A stretch of DNA of 64,000 bases, taken from the NCBI RefSeq assembly GCF_000381345.1, contig NZ_KB906398.1, forward strand, positions 372,001 to 436,000, in the 5' to 3' direction. The position numbers and the translations under genes are program-made. Below the pieces are notes generated by a model. It did not search any database. It was not told the DNA's origin and saw nothing but the letters and a program-made list of their open reading frames with translations. The stretch comes from Deinococcus apachensis DSM 19763 (GTDB lineage Bacteria > Deinococcota > Deinococci > Deinococcales > Deinococcaceae). Position 1 is the first letter of the stretch. The number at the start of each line of letters is the position of its first letter. Below are positions 1 to 11,573 of this stretch, piece after piece.

Positions 1-1909
<1,909 letters not shown>

Positions 1910-1912
1910 CGG

Positions 1913-1986
1913 TCAGCGATCAGAAAGAGAGGCGCCCCAGCGTAGGCCGGGGCGTCCCTTTCTTCTTCTGCTGTTGGCTGACCGCT
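1913..1986. repeat. Hairpin-forming intergenic repeat, copy 1, enclosing a terminator
   Basis: It begins 3 bases after the TamB stop. It carries TCAGCGATCAG at 1913-1923 and GGCTGACCGCT at 1976-1986; the same two 11-mers bound a 53-bp element at 19439-19491, also just after a stop codon. The inner part here contains the GC hairpin CGCCCC/GGGGCG (about 1933-1954) followed by a pyrimidine run, so it can act as an intrinsic terminator for the TamB gene. Confidence 0.6.
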
Positions 1987-1995
1987 GACGGCTCC

Positions 1996-2451
1996 TTACC
2001 GTCCCACTGTCGCGCCCGCCCGCGGCTCCAGGGCGTAGAAGGCGACCACGGCGACGAGGGTGCCCACCCAGCCCGGCGCGGTGCCCAGGTCGAGCTCGAA
2101 GGGGCGGCCCAGGACCGTGCTGCCGAGCTGACCCTGGAGCTTCTCGCCCTGCTGCTGCGCGACGACGTTCCAACCCACGATGGGCTCGCCGAAAAAGCCG
2201 GTCACCCGGTCCACCCCGCGCAGCACGAGCTTCTGGTTGCCCACCTGGCCGCGCAGCTCGCCTTCCTCCAGCTCGATGCGGACGCTTTCCTCGCCAACGG
2301 TGCCCTGCACGCCGCGCTCGGTGATCTCCAGTTCGATGTCCTTGCCGTACAGCCTGCCGCCCGCACGGCCCGAGATGCGGTCGCCGTCGATGGCGCAGCG
2401 CACGGCGTATCCGTCCGCGCCGCCAACCCGGCCCCTGATCAGATCTTCCAT
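1996..2451 (-). CDS. Conserved-looking hypothetical protein with C-terminal membrane segment
   Basis: 151 residues. The N-terminal 110 residues are short alternating strands with many Gly, Glu and Arg residues (repeating 'GxVG...' units), suggesting a small beta-sandwich or barrel. Residues about 128-142 form one hydrophobic segment that could anchor it in the membrane. The ATG start at 2451 is supported by TATACT seven bases upstream (2459-2464), the leaderless pattern. It is convergent with the TamB gene. I do not recognise a family or function. Confidence 0.7.
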   Translation of the reverse strand: MEDLIRGRVGGADGYAVRCAIDGDRISGRAGGRLYGKDIELEITERGVQGTVGEESVRIELEEGELRGQVGNQKLVLRGVDRVTGFFGEPIVGWNVVAQQQGEKLQGQLGSTVLGRPFELDLGTAPGWVGTLVAVVAFYALEPRAGATVGR

Positions 2452-2518
2452 GCCGGGGAGTATAGCGGGGTTGCGCCCGGGAACCCGTGGAGGGCAGTGG
2501 GGCGGAGGCGTTCCCCTT

Positions 2519-4597
2519 CTACGGGCGGCGGGCCACCACTCCTACCTGCTCGAAGTACGCCCGCCGCGTCAGCACCGGGCCAGCCTCCCCCAGCCTCGCC
2601 CGGCCCACGTTCCAGCGCTCGAATAGGATGCGGAGGGCCCCGCCGAGGAGCGCCGCGCCGTACCACTCAGGCGGCGGCCCGGAGAAGCGCAGCGTCTCCC
2701 CGTCCCAGGCGAGGTGAGGGCACGTCTCGTTGCGGGCGGTCCAGAACATGCCACCGTACTCGCCCAGTTTTTGTGCGCGCACGGTGAGTGGCGGCTCCCG
2801 CACCTCCGCGTCGAACTGGGGAGCGGCGTAGACTTCCGCGTACAGGTCATACAGGTGCTGCTGAAGCTGATGAGCCTGTGCCCGCAGCCGGGCCTCCTCA
2901 CGCCCGGTCAGGGTCCCGGGTGGGGCGTCGAGCTGACGGCGCACATCGGCAAGTTGCCTCTCCAGGAGGACAAGGCGCTGGCGCGGTGTGGGCGGCGGCG
3001 GGGGTGGGGGCGGGTCGCCCGTGACGGAGCGGGCCGGGTCGCTGTACTCGCGGGACCCCCAGCCGTGGGGCTCGCGCAGGGCGCCATCCTCGATCACCCA
3101 CAAGCGGTTGGCGACCTCGCGGGCGAAGCGGCGGTCGTGGGTGACGATCACGACCGCGCCGCTGTAAGCGTGGACAGCGGCCTCCAGCGCGAGCAGCGCC
3201 TCCACGTCGAGGTGGTTCGTCGGCTCGTCGAGGAGCAGCAGGTCGGCGCGCAGGGCACTCACCAGCGCGAGGCCCGCCCGCGCCCGCTCGCCGCCGGAGA
3301 GGACTTCGGGGGTCTTGGCCCAGTCGTCCGCCCGGAAGCCCGCGCGGCCCAGCAGGGCATTCGCCCTCTCCCCGAACCTCCGCTCGAACTGTGCCCGCAG
3401 CCCCTCGCCGGGCGTCAGGCCGTGCCAGGTCTGGTCGAGACTCGCGACCGTGACCCCATTCGCCACCCGCAGCACGGGCTCGGACGGGCCGGGATCGGGG
3501 TGGAGTTCCCCGGCAAGGAGGCGCATCAGGGTGGTCTTGCCCGTGCCGTTTGCTCCCATCATGGCCACCCGGTCGCCTTGCCGCAGCTTGAAAGCCACGT
3601 CCCGCAGGACCGCCCGACTGCCGTAACTTTTGGAGAGGTGTTCCCCCCAGGCGACGAGCCGCGCCCGGGCCGTCCCCGCCAGCAGCCGCATCCGAATCTG
3701 GCGCTCGGGCAGGGGCGCCTCGGGGAGGGGAACCCGGTCGGCGCGGGTCCTCACCGCGCGGGAGCGGCGGCCCCACTCGTCCAGCCGCTCGGCGCTCCCC
3801 ACGAGACGCTGGGTCTCCCGCTGGCCCAGACGGGCGGCACGCTCCTGGGTGCGGCGTTCGAGGTCGCGTTGGGCGCGGGCGCGGGAATAGCCGCCCGGAT
3901 ATTCGGTCCCCTCGCCATGTTCCAGCCACAGGCTGCGCCCCGCCACCGCGTCCAGAAAATCGCGGTCGTGGCTGGTCAGGATGACGCCACCCCGGAAGTC
4001 GCGCAACCAGCCCTCCAGCCACTCGCGCATGCGGATGTCGAGGTGGTTGGTGGGCTCGTCGAGGAGCAGCAGGTCGGGTTCGCGGGCGAGCGCCAGCGCG
4101 AGCGCGAGGCGAGTGCGTTCCCCGCCACTGAGGGTCGCGGCCTCGCGGAAGGTGAAGCGGGTCAGGTCGAGCATCCCCAGCACCCGCGCGGCGCGGGCGG
4201 GCCAGGTGTACGCCTGCACGTCCTCCAGCCGGGCGTGAAGCGCCGTCCACGCCGCCAGCGTCTCCGGGTCCCCCAGGTTCGCCTCCAGCGCCAGGAGTTC
4301 CATCTCCAGTTCGCGGTAGGGGTGCGCCGCGTCCACCAGTTCCTGCACCGTGAGGCCGGGCGGGTGCGCGTGATGCTGTTCGAGGACGGCCATCCGCAGC
4401 CCCGGCGCCCGCCACACCGTCCCTTCCTCGGGCACGAGGTCGCCGGTCAGCACGCGCAGCAGCGTGGTCTTCCCCGCCCCGTTGCGCCCCAGCAGGGCGA
4501 CCCGTTCTCCCCCGCCGACCAGGAGCGACACGTCCGCCAGCACGGCCCGCTCCCCGAAGGTCACGGTTACGGCTTCGGCGGAGAGGAGGGTGCCCAT
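2519..4597 (-). CDS. ABC-F family ATP-binding cassette protein with unusual C-terminal extension
   Basis: 692 residues with two ABC domains in one chain and no membrane segments, the ABC-F arrangement of ribosome-associated ATPases (Uup/EttA/antibiotic-protection types). Walker A motifs are GRNGAGKTT near residue 36 and GANGTGKTT near 350; both domains have an LSGGER signature and a Walker B ending in LLLDEPTNHLD. A proline run near residue 530 leads into a coiled-coil-like stretch, then about 100 residues of a globular Trp-rich tail that I do not recognise as a standard ABC-F end. The start at 4597 is chosen over an in-frame one 25 codons upstream because TAGCCT lies seven bases before it. 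The exact ABC-F subgroup is not determined. Confidence 0.9.
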   Translation of the reverse strand: MGTLLSAEAVTVTFGERAVLADVSLLVGGGERVALLGRNGAGKTTLLRVLTGDLVPEEGTVWRAPGLRMAVLEQHHAHPPGLTVQELVDAAHPYRELEMELLALEANLGDPETLAAWTALHARLEDVQAYTWPARAARVLGMLDLTRFTFREAATLSGGERTRLALALALAREPDLLLLDEPTNHLDIRMREWLEGWLRDFRGGVILTSHDRDFLDAVAGRSLWLEHGEGTEYPGGYSRARAQRDLERRTQERAARLGQRETQRLVGSAERLDEWGRRSRAVRTRADRVPLPEAPLPERQIRMRLLAGTARARLVAWGEHLSKSYGSRAVLRDVAFKLRQGDRVAMMGANGTGKTTLMRLLAGELHPDPGPSEPVLRVANGVTVASLDQTWHGLTPGEGLRAQFERRFGERANALLGRAGFRADDWAKTPEVLSGGERARAGLALVSALRADLLLLDEPTNHLDVEALLALEAAVHAYSGAVVIVTHDRRFAREVANRLWVIEDGALREPHGWGSREYSDPARSVTGDPPPPPPPPTPRQRLVLLERQLADVRRQLDAPPGTLTGREEARLRAQAHQLQQHLYDLYAEVYAAPQFDAEVREPPLTVRAQKLGEYGGMFWTARNETCPHLAWDGETLRFSGPPPEWYGAALLGGALRILFERWNVGRARLGEAGPVLTRRAYFEQVGVVARRP

Positions 4598-4607
4598 CGG
4601 GGGCAGG

Positions 4608-4808
4608 CTAGCGCAGGGCGTCCACGGTCGCCTTGACCAGCGCCCAATCCGGCTCCCTGACCTGATCTTCACGGGCCTCGACGATCTTCACAAGCTGCTG
4701 GACCCCGCTCCCATCCCCGAAGAGCCGTGGGGACCCCAGACGCCATGAGGCTCTCGCCCGGGTCGGCCCCAAAAGCGCATCCCCATCCGTGCCACCCCCC
4801 CTTGACAC
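4608..4808 (-). pseudogene. Possible remnant of a small LysM-like protein upstream of the ABC-F gene
   Basis: The last 40 codons (ending TAG at 4608-4610) read like a real protein tail. The segment LFGDGSGVQQLVKIVEA followed by EPDWALV faintly resembles a degenerate LysM repeat. The first 25 codons look like non-coding translation, and no RBS or -10 box precedes a start. It ends 10 bases before the ABC-F start and its stop lies within that gene's -10 box. It could be a decayed 3' fragment or chance. Confidence 0.25.
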
Positions 4809-5085
4809 GGGACAGCACTTCCTCTTTATTGATATTGTGTTTTCAATAGCGGCACCGATCAGGCCGATGGGGCGCGCACAGCCCCACCGCTGCCGGTGCC
4901 GTTGCGTGGGGAAGCTCTGGGACGCCAGTTAGGGCCGGGAGTGATGGTCAAGCTGCCCCCGGGAGCTGACTTCCGGGAATCCATAAGCAGCCTGGACAGG
5001 TGATCGGCTCCCATTGGCCGGTCCAACCTCGGCGTCTTCGGCGCCATGGTGACTGGGCTCATTCCATGCAAAGCGAGAACAAGAC
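4809..5085. other. Intergenic region upstream of the interrupted flavoprotein gene, with a possible operator
   Basis: No convincing coding sequence on either strand. It begins with an AT-rich patch (about 4820-4850) containing the inverted repeat TATTGA-N10-TCAATA, a size typical of a dimeric HTH-regulator operator. TTGACA at 4802-4807 is a good -35 hexamer but no well-spaced -10 follows. The patch probably holds the promoter and operator of the gene at 5086. Confidence 0.4.
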
Positions 5086-5134
5086 ATGAAGACGTCCTAC
5101 GATGCGATCGTGGTCGGCGCCAGCAACGCCGGTC

Positions 5135-5137
5135 TCA
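5135..5137. repeat. Target-site duplication, left copy (TCA)
   Basis: TCA at 5135-5137 immediately precedes the left inverted repeat. The same TCA follows the right end at 6103-6105. The uninterrupted target reads CTCAG, matching the TNA-type 3-bp duplications made by IS5-family groups. Confidence 0.8.
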
Positions 5138-6102
5138 GAGACTGTCTGGAAAGCGTATAGGACGGATCCTGTTGCTCAAAGGGTACCATTTTCGAGTGGC
5201 CCGACCGCGCACTTACTCCACGGATACCAGCGATGCCGAGTGGGCCATCCTTGGCCCACTGATCCCGGCGCCCCGACCCGGTGGGCGACCAGCCCGCATC
5301 GCCCGCCGGGACGTTGTCGACGCCATCTTCTACGTCAAACGCGGCGGGGTGTCCTGGCGCCTGTTGCCCGCTAATTTTCCCCATTGGAAAACGGTGTACG
5401 ACTATTTCCGGCAGTGGAAGCGGAGTGGACTGTGGGAGCGTTTAGGCGATGCGCTCCGGGCCCAGACCCGTCAGGCTCTGGGGCGAAACGCGGTGCCGAC
5501 CGCTGGCATTGTGGATTCGAGGAGCGTGAAGACCTCGCAAAAAGGGGGCCACGCGGCTACGACGGTGGTAAGAAGGTCAACGGACGAAAACACCACCGAA
5601 TTGTTGACACCCAGGGTCTCCTGCTCGGCGTGAAGGTGTTACCTGCCAACATCACGGATCGAGATGGCAGTCAGCAACTCCTGAAGGAGTTGTGCCACAA
5701 GCAACCTCAGATGAAATTGCATCTCTTCGCCGACGGCGGGTACAAGGGCAAGTGGGAAGCCTGGGTCAAGTCCACGCTTGGATACAGTGTCGAGATCGTG
5801 CAACGCCCCGACGCCAATACGCGTGGATATTGGCTTCTAGAGGGGCAAGAGCTGACTGAGGCGCAGGTCAAGACCTTTCGGGGTCATCGAGAATTCATCG
5901 TGGTTAAGAAGCGTTGGATCGTGGAACGCAGCTTCGCCTGGCTGTCATTCGACCGACGTTTGAACCGCAAGTATGACCTGCTACCCGAGACGACCGAAGC
6001 TTTCATCCTCCTGTCGTTCGTTCGTCGTGTGCTTCGCCGACTCGCCGCTTTTGCCCAGCAACACGCGGTTTCTGCCTGACCCTCTACTTTCTAGACAGTC
6101 TC
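5138..6102 (+). mobile_element. IS5-family insertion sequence (two-ORF, IS427-like), 965 bp
   Basis: Terminal inverted repeats are GAGACTGTCTGGAAAG (left) and GAGACTGTCTAGAAAG (right, reverse complement), 16 bp with one mismatch. They are flanked by the 3-bp duplication TCA. Base composition is visibly less GC-rich than the host genes. The element carries one DDE transposase split over two frames. It lies in the same orientation as the gene it interrupts. The intact duplication and near-perfect repeats indicate a fairly recent insertion. Confidence 0.92.
5196..6079 (+). CDS. IS5-family DDE transposase, two overlapping frames joined by a -1 frameshift
   Basis: Frame A runs from GTG 5196 to 5633 and frame B continues to TGA 6079. 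The frames join at the A5G5 run at 5539-5548; a -1 slip there would give a 294-residue protein. Frame A holds the N-terminal DUF4096-like domain and the first catalytic Asp (IVDSRSVK). Frame B holds the second Asp (LFADGGYKGK) and the Glu within ERSFAWLSFDRRLNRKYD, the Y-R-E-K-like signature of the family. Overlapping frames with slippage are known in the IS427 group, so this is probably programmed rather than decay. The start at 5196 is the first one inside the element. Confidence 0.85.
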
Positions 6103-7024
6103 TCAGCGCCGCCCTCGTCCTCGGGCGGTCCCGCCGCTCGGTGCTCGTGCTGGACCGCGGACAGCCCCGCAACGCCCCCGCGGCGGCCGCACATGGCTTC
6201 CTGACCCGGGACGGGACGCCACCCGCCGAACTCCTGTGGATCGCCCGCGAGCAACTCGTTCCCTACGGCGTCGAGGTGCGGCCCGCCCCGGCGACGGGGG
6301 CACAGGCCCTCCCGGAACAGGCGCTCGAGGGCTTCGGGGTCGAACTGGAGGGCGGGGAGGTGGTGCGGTCGCGGCGTCTGCTGCTGGCGTCGGGCGTGCG
6401 CGATCTGCTCCCCGACGTGCCGGGTCTGCGCGAACGGTGGGGCTGCAGCGTCCACCACTGCCCGTACTGCCACGGTTGGGAGGTGCGGGGCGAGCCCATC
6501 GCCGTGTACGCCCGGGGCGAGAGGGCCTTTCACCTGACCGTGCTGCTGCACCACTGGTCCCCCGATCTGGTCCTGCTCACGGACGGCCGCGCCGGACTCA
6601 CGGCGGATCAGAGCCATCAGCTCACGTCGCTCGGGATCGAGGTGATCGAGTCGGCGGTCGAGCGACTGGACGGTCCGGGGGAGCAGCTCGAACGGGTGGT
6701 GTTTCGGGGGGGCGACAGCCTGGCGCGCTCGGCCCTGTTCGTCGGCCCCGGGCAGGAGCAGCAGTCCACTCTCCCCGCGCAGTTGGGGTGCGTCTTCACC
6801 GAGGACGGGATATACGTGAAAACGGAGCCGGGCGGACAGACCAGCGTGTCCGGCGTGTACGCGGCGAGCGATATGGTCGGCCCACTCCGGCAGGTGGCCC
6901 AGGCGGTCGCCGGGGGCGCGTTTGCCGCCGCGACGCTGAACAATACGCTGATTTTCGCGGACGCGCAGAGGCAGGCCGCCCGCATCACGCATTAGCCCTG
7001 CTCCCTCTGGCCGGTCAAGCAAGG

Positions 7025-7058
7025 ACTCCCGCCGAGATTACCCCGGCGGGAGTTTCGT
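7025..7058. terminator. Bidirectional terminator between flavoprotein gene and hsp20
   Basis: Perfect 10-bp stem ACTCCCGCCG (7025-7034) / CGGCGGGAGT (7044-7053) with a short loop. It lies between two convergent genes, with a weak T-rich tail on the + side. Confidence 0.7.
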
Positions 7059-7078
7059 CTGGTGTGGCTGGGAGAGGC

Positions 7079-7576
7079 TTACGCGCCCTGGGTACTCTCG
7101 GCGTTCTGCATGTCGGCCGAGCTGCTTTGCCCGGCGTCCACCGTCTTCGGGGCGTTCAGTTGCCCACCCGTGCGAACCTGCACGGTGCGCTTCTGGGCGG
7201 CCTCGCTGCGGGGCACGCGCAGGGTCAGGGTGCCGTGGTCGAAGTTGGCCTCGACCTTGGTGAGATCGTACTTCGCGGGCACGCTGAAGGTGCGGGTAAA
7301 GGTCCCGTACGCCCGCTCGACGCGGTGGGCGGTGCGGCCCTCGCCACGGGAGTAGTTGCGCTTGGCCTGCACGGTCAGTGTCTGGTTCTCGGCCTCAATC
7401 TGGATGTCGTCCGGCCGCACGCCGGGTAGATCGAGCATGAGTTCCAGGCCCTGCTCGTCCTCGTGGACATCCACGGGCGGGGCGAGGCGGGCACCCTGGC
7501 CACTCACCGCACTGCCGAAGGCGCGGTCCATGCGCTGGGTCAGTTCCTCGATTTCACGAAAAGGATCAAAACGCAT
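7079..7576 (-). CDS. Hsp20/alpha-crystallin small heat-shock protein
   Basis: 165 residues. The alpha-crystallin domain spans about residues 45-140 (VDVHEDEQGLELMLDLPGV, then YGTFTRTFSVPAKYD and LTLRVPR, close to the usual GxLxxxxP-type ending). The N-terminus MRFDPFREIEEL is typical of bacterial Hsp20. The protein is an ATP-independent holdase that binds unfolding proteins. The ATG at 7576 follows the strong Shine-Dalgarno AGGAGGT by about 10 bases; the longer in-frame start at 7675 falls in the promoter and is rejected. It is transcribed from a sigma-70-like promoter overlapped by a HAIR-type operator (separate entry), which implies heat-inducible HspR control. Confidence 0.93.
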   Translation of the reverse strand: MRFDPFREIEELTQRMDRAFGSAVSGQGARLAPPVDVHEDEQGLELMLDLPGVRPDDIQIEAENQTLTVQAKRNYSRGEGRTAHRVERAYGTFTRTFSVPAKYDLTKVEANFDHGTLTLRVPRSEAAQKRTVQVRTGGQLNAPKTVDAGQSSSADMQNAESTQGA

Positions 7577-7646
7577 CAAGGTCGTTACCTCCTGAAAATG
7601 GAAGCGCCACGCACCGAACTTGAGTGCCCTGCGCTCAACTGTCGAA

Positions 7647-7679
7647 AGTTTAAAACTTGAGCGTCTTTGTGTCAAGTTT
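7647..7679 (-). promoter_or_regulatory. hsp20 promoter overlapped by a HAIR-like HspR operator
   Basis: On the minus strand, TTGACA (7670-7675) and TAAACT (7647-7652) are separated by 17 bases. A perfect 8-bp inverted repeat AAACTTGA-N11-TCAAGTTT (7653-7679) covers the -35 box and spacer. Its core has CTTGA and TCAAG 11 bases apart, exactly the geometry of the HspR-binding HAIR element CTTGAGT-N7-ACTCAAG. HspR represses chaperone genes in Deinococcus and actinobacteria. Confidence 0.75.
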
Positions 7680-7745
7680 AGTGCGCGTTAAGAAAGGTGG
7701 GAAAGGCGGAGGGGAATTTCCCTTTCCTCCCTGGCGGCCCCGGTG

Positions 7746-9390
<1,645 letters not shown>

Positions 9391-9780
9391 ATGAGGGGAA
9401 CTTTGGCTTTGATTGGACTTCTGCTTTTTACGGGATGTAAACCAGTGGCGCACGTGGGGGAACGTGCCGTGGCCGTATCGCAGGCACGAGACAAAGCTCT
9501 TTGGGCCGAGGCGAACGCCTACATGCAGTCTTTGCGCGTTTCCCTTGTCGTGGCTGCCACCGAGGGCAAGAGCCAGGCTGTGACTTTGGCCTCTTGCAAC
9601 GATCCCCGAATCCTAGTGGCCTTGCCATTAAACCGGTTAAAGATAGAAAGCTGCAAAATCAAGCTTAAATCCGAGAGCGCCTATACGGCGGCAGTCAAGT
9701 TCAGCCAGGGTTTGGCCTTCGTCGCAGATCAGAACGGGGTGCGGCAAGTCGATGCCACGCAACTGCCCGGATTGAATTAG
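9391..9780 (+). CDS. Small lipoprotein with pilin-like globular region, inserted in the pyr operon
   Basis: 129 residues. A signal peptide with lipobox LFTGC places the lipid-attached cysteine at residue 16. The mature part begins with an amphipathic helix (about residues 25-58) followed by a region with two cysteines (C69 and C88) and strand-like segments, reminiscent of the soluble domain of type IV pilin-like proteins with their C-terminal disulfide loop. The ATG abuts the pyrB stop and pyrC follows 18 bases after the end. Its GC content is clearly lower than its neighbours and codon use is less biased, suggesting acquisition. No link to pyrimidine synthesis is evident; the fold assignment is inference. 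Confidence 0.75.
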   Translation: MRGTLALIGLLLFTGCKPVAHVGERAVAVSQARDKALWAEANAYMQSLRVSLVVAATEGKSQAVTLASCNDPRILVALPLNRLKIESCKIKLKSESAYTAAVKFSQGLAFVADQNGVRQVDATQLPGLN

Positions 9781-9798
9781 GGGCCAGGAAATCATACT

Positions 9799-11064
9799 AT
9801 GAAGTTGACCATCACCAACATCAAACGCCTCGGCTCCGACACGCTCGAATCCGTTACCGTCGAGAACGGTGTCATCCGGGGTTGGAACCTCGGCGACCTG
9901 GGAGAAGTCATCAATGGCCGGGGGGGCACGGTCGCACCCGCCCTCATCGAACTCCACGCTCATCTGCGCGAGCCGGGGCAGACAGAGAAGGAAGACTTGG
10001 CCTCGGGGCTGGCAGCGGCGGCGGCGGGCGGGTACGGCACGGTCGTGTCCATGCCGAACACGTCGCCGGTCGTGGACGATCCGGCCATCGTGCGCGCGCT
10101 GATCGAGAAGGCGGAGGGGCTGGGCTTCGCGCGCCTCAAGCCCGCCGCCGCTCTCACCAGAGGGCAGAAGGGCGAGCTGCTCGCCGAACTCACCTTCCTG
10201 AAGGAGGCGGGCGCGGCCATGCTCACCGACGACGGGCGCACGAACGAGAATGCGCGGGTGCTGCGGCTGGGACTGGAGTACGCCCACTCGCTCGGCATGG
10301 TCGTCAGCGTCCACGCCGAGGACGCCTCCCTGCGCGCGGACGGGGTGATGAACGAGGGGCCGGTGTCCGAGGAACTGGGCCTCCCCGGTAATCCGGCGGC
10401 GGCGGAGGCGGCGCGGGTCGCCCGTGACTTGGAGATCGTGGCTCAAACCGGGGCGCGGCTGCACGTCCAGCATCTCTCGACCGCCCGCGCGCTCGACCTC
10501 GTGCGGGAGGCGAAACGGCGTGGCCTACCCGTCACCTGTGAAGTCTGCCCCCACCACCTGACCCTGACGGACGAGACGCTGCGGTCCTTCGACGCGATCT
10601 ACAAGGTGGCGCCGCCGCTGCGGACCCAGGCGGATGCCGACCACCTCCTCGAAGGGCTGCTGGACGGCACGGTGGACTGCCTCGCCACCGACCATGCGCC
10701 GCACACCCGCGCGGAGAAGGAACGCGACCTGCTGGACGCCCCTTTTGGCATCGCATACATCGAACTCGCCTTTCCGCTGATGTGGACGCGCTTTGGGGAG
10801 CGTCTGGGGCTGGAGAAACTCCTCGACCTGATGACCGCCGCCCCCGCCCGGGTGATGGGCTGGCCCGAGCCGACGCTGGAAGAGGGCGCCCCCGCCGACC
10901 TCGTGGTGCTGGACCTGGAGACGGAGCGGGAGGTCAACCCGGCCGAGTTTCGCAGCAAGGCGAAGTTCTCCCCCTGGGCCGGGGAGTGGCTGCGCGGCTG
11001 GCCGCTGCTGACGGTGGTGGGTGGGAAAGTGGTCTTCCGACACGAGGGGGAGGGCGTCAAGTAG
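9799..11064 (+). CDS. pyrC: Dihydroorotase
   Basis: 421 residues, type I (class II-length) dihydroorotase, which cyclises N-carbamoyl-aspartate to dihydroorotate. The metal-binding HAHLREPG motif is at residues 53-60. It is followed by [11 protein letters not shown], the bridging region [33 protein letters not shown] and ATDHAPHT with the catalytic Asp. ATG 9799 has AGGA about 10 bases upstream. It is the last gene of the pyrR-pyrB-lipoprotein-pyrC set; pyrD is nearby but on the other strand. Confidence 0.95.
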   Translation: MKLTITNIKRLGSDTLESVTVENGVIRGWNLGDLGEVINGRGGTVAPALIELHAHLREPGQTEKEDLASGLAAAAAGGYGTVVSMPNTSPVVDDPAIVRALIEKAEGLGFARLKPAAALTRGQKGELLAELTFLKEAGAAMLTDDGRTNENARVLRLGLEYAHSLGMVVSVHAEDASLRADGVMNEGPVSEELGLPGNPAAAEAARVARDLEIVAQTGARLHVQHLSTARALDLVREAKRRGLPVTCEVCPHHLTLTDETLRSFDAIYKVAPPLRTQADADHLLEGLLDGTVDCLATDHAPHTRAEKERDLLDAPFGIAYIELAFPLMWTRFGERLGLEKLLDLMTAAPARVMGWPEPTLEEGAPADLVVLDLETEREVNPAEFRSKAKFSPWAGEWLRGWPLLTVVGGKVVFRHEGEGVK

Positions 11065-11197
11065 GGCGGCCACCCCGAGTGCGGCGACTGGCCCCTTGAA
11101 TGGGCAGCTTCGTCGCGCTCAGCAGGAGGGGGCCCTGCAAGCCCCACACCACGAAAACCCAGCCTCCTCGCGGGAAGCCGGTGGGGCAGACCTGGCC

Positions 11198-11371
11198 CTA
11201 CTGGTCGAGGGGATCGGGGTCCTCGGACGCCATCCGGCCCTCGTCCTGGTCGTTGCGCGTCAGGGCTTCTTCCAGGCGGTCCTCCCCGGTGCCGGGGTTG
11301 ACCCGTTTGGTGCGGTCGAAGTCTTCGCGGGCGTCGGCGTCGGTGTTGGCGAGGTCTCCGGGGTCAGTCAT
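11198..11371 (-). CDS. Small acidic hypothetical protein
   Basis: 57 residues, very rich in Asp, Glu, Arg and Asn, with no hydrophobic core, so probably disordered. The ATG at 11371 follows AGGAGGCGCCCC, a strong Shine-Dalgarno at ideal spacing, which supports translation. No family recognised. It resembles in style the small acidic protein at 21713-21940 but the sequences do not align clearly. Confidence 0.6.
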   Translation of the reverse strand: MTDPGDLANTDADAREDFDRTKRVNPGTGEDRLEEALTRNDQDEGRMASEDPDPLDQ

Positions 11372-11504
11372 GGGGCGCCTCCTGTGTGGGGATGGGATGC
11401 CGGGTTCCCGGCCCCCGCATGCTGCCACGGTGCGCGGGAGCGGAACACCCGGCCCCTTAAAGGTCGCCTTGTCCTGGCCTTCACCTCCGCACGACGAGGG
11501 TGTA

Positions 11505-11569
11505 GAGCATTGGACGAAAGAAGAGTCGTTGTCCTGAACGGAATGGAGGGCACGGCATGACAACGTTCC
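11505..11569. repeat. Dispersed 65-bp repeat, copy A
   Basis: It begins GAGCATTGGACGAAAGAA and ends near GACAACGTTC. A copy of the same length at 20906-20970 shares the head with two mismatches and the tail TGACAA-GTTC. CGTTGTC and GACAACG inside it form a 7-bp inverted repeat. It lies between the small acidic protein gene and pyrD, with no coding sense. Confidence 0.55.
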
Positions 11570-11573
11570 TGTG

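Larger units (their letters stand above)
5086..6995 (+). pseudogene. NAD(P)/FAD-dependent oxidoreductase (thioredoxin-reductase-like), interrupted by an IS element
   Basis: Codons 1-17 lie at 5086-5136 and the rest resumes at 6106. Removing 5138-6105 (the IS plus one target copy) restores one frame of 314 codons plus stop at 6995. The restored N-terminus carries an FAD-binding beta-alpha-beta turn (VVGASNAG, then VLVLDRGQPRN), and the middle has HCPYCHGWE with a redox CxxC pair, as in thioredoxin-reductase-like flavoproteins. The C-terminus has the GVYAASD FAD-binding motif. Family members reduce thiol or disulfide substrates; the substrate here is unknown. The long intact 3' part could still be translated as a fragment but lacks the FAD-binding loop, so activity is unlikely. 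Confidence 0.88.

Noticed and set aside
2714..4636. 640-codon open frame antisense to the ABC-F gene
   Set aside because: The opposite strand has complete Walker and signature motifs; this frame has none and is explained by high GC.
4859..5071. 70-codon minus-strand frame upstream of the interrupted flavoprotein gene
   Set aside because: No initiation signal and a Pro/Arg/Ser-rich composition without recognisable features.
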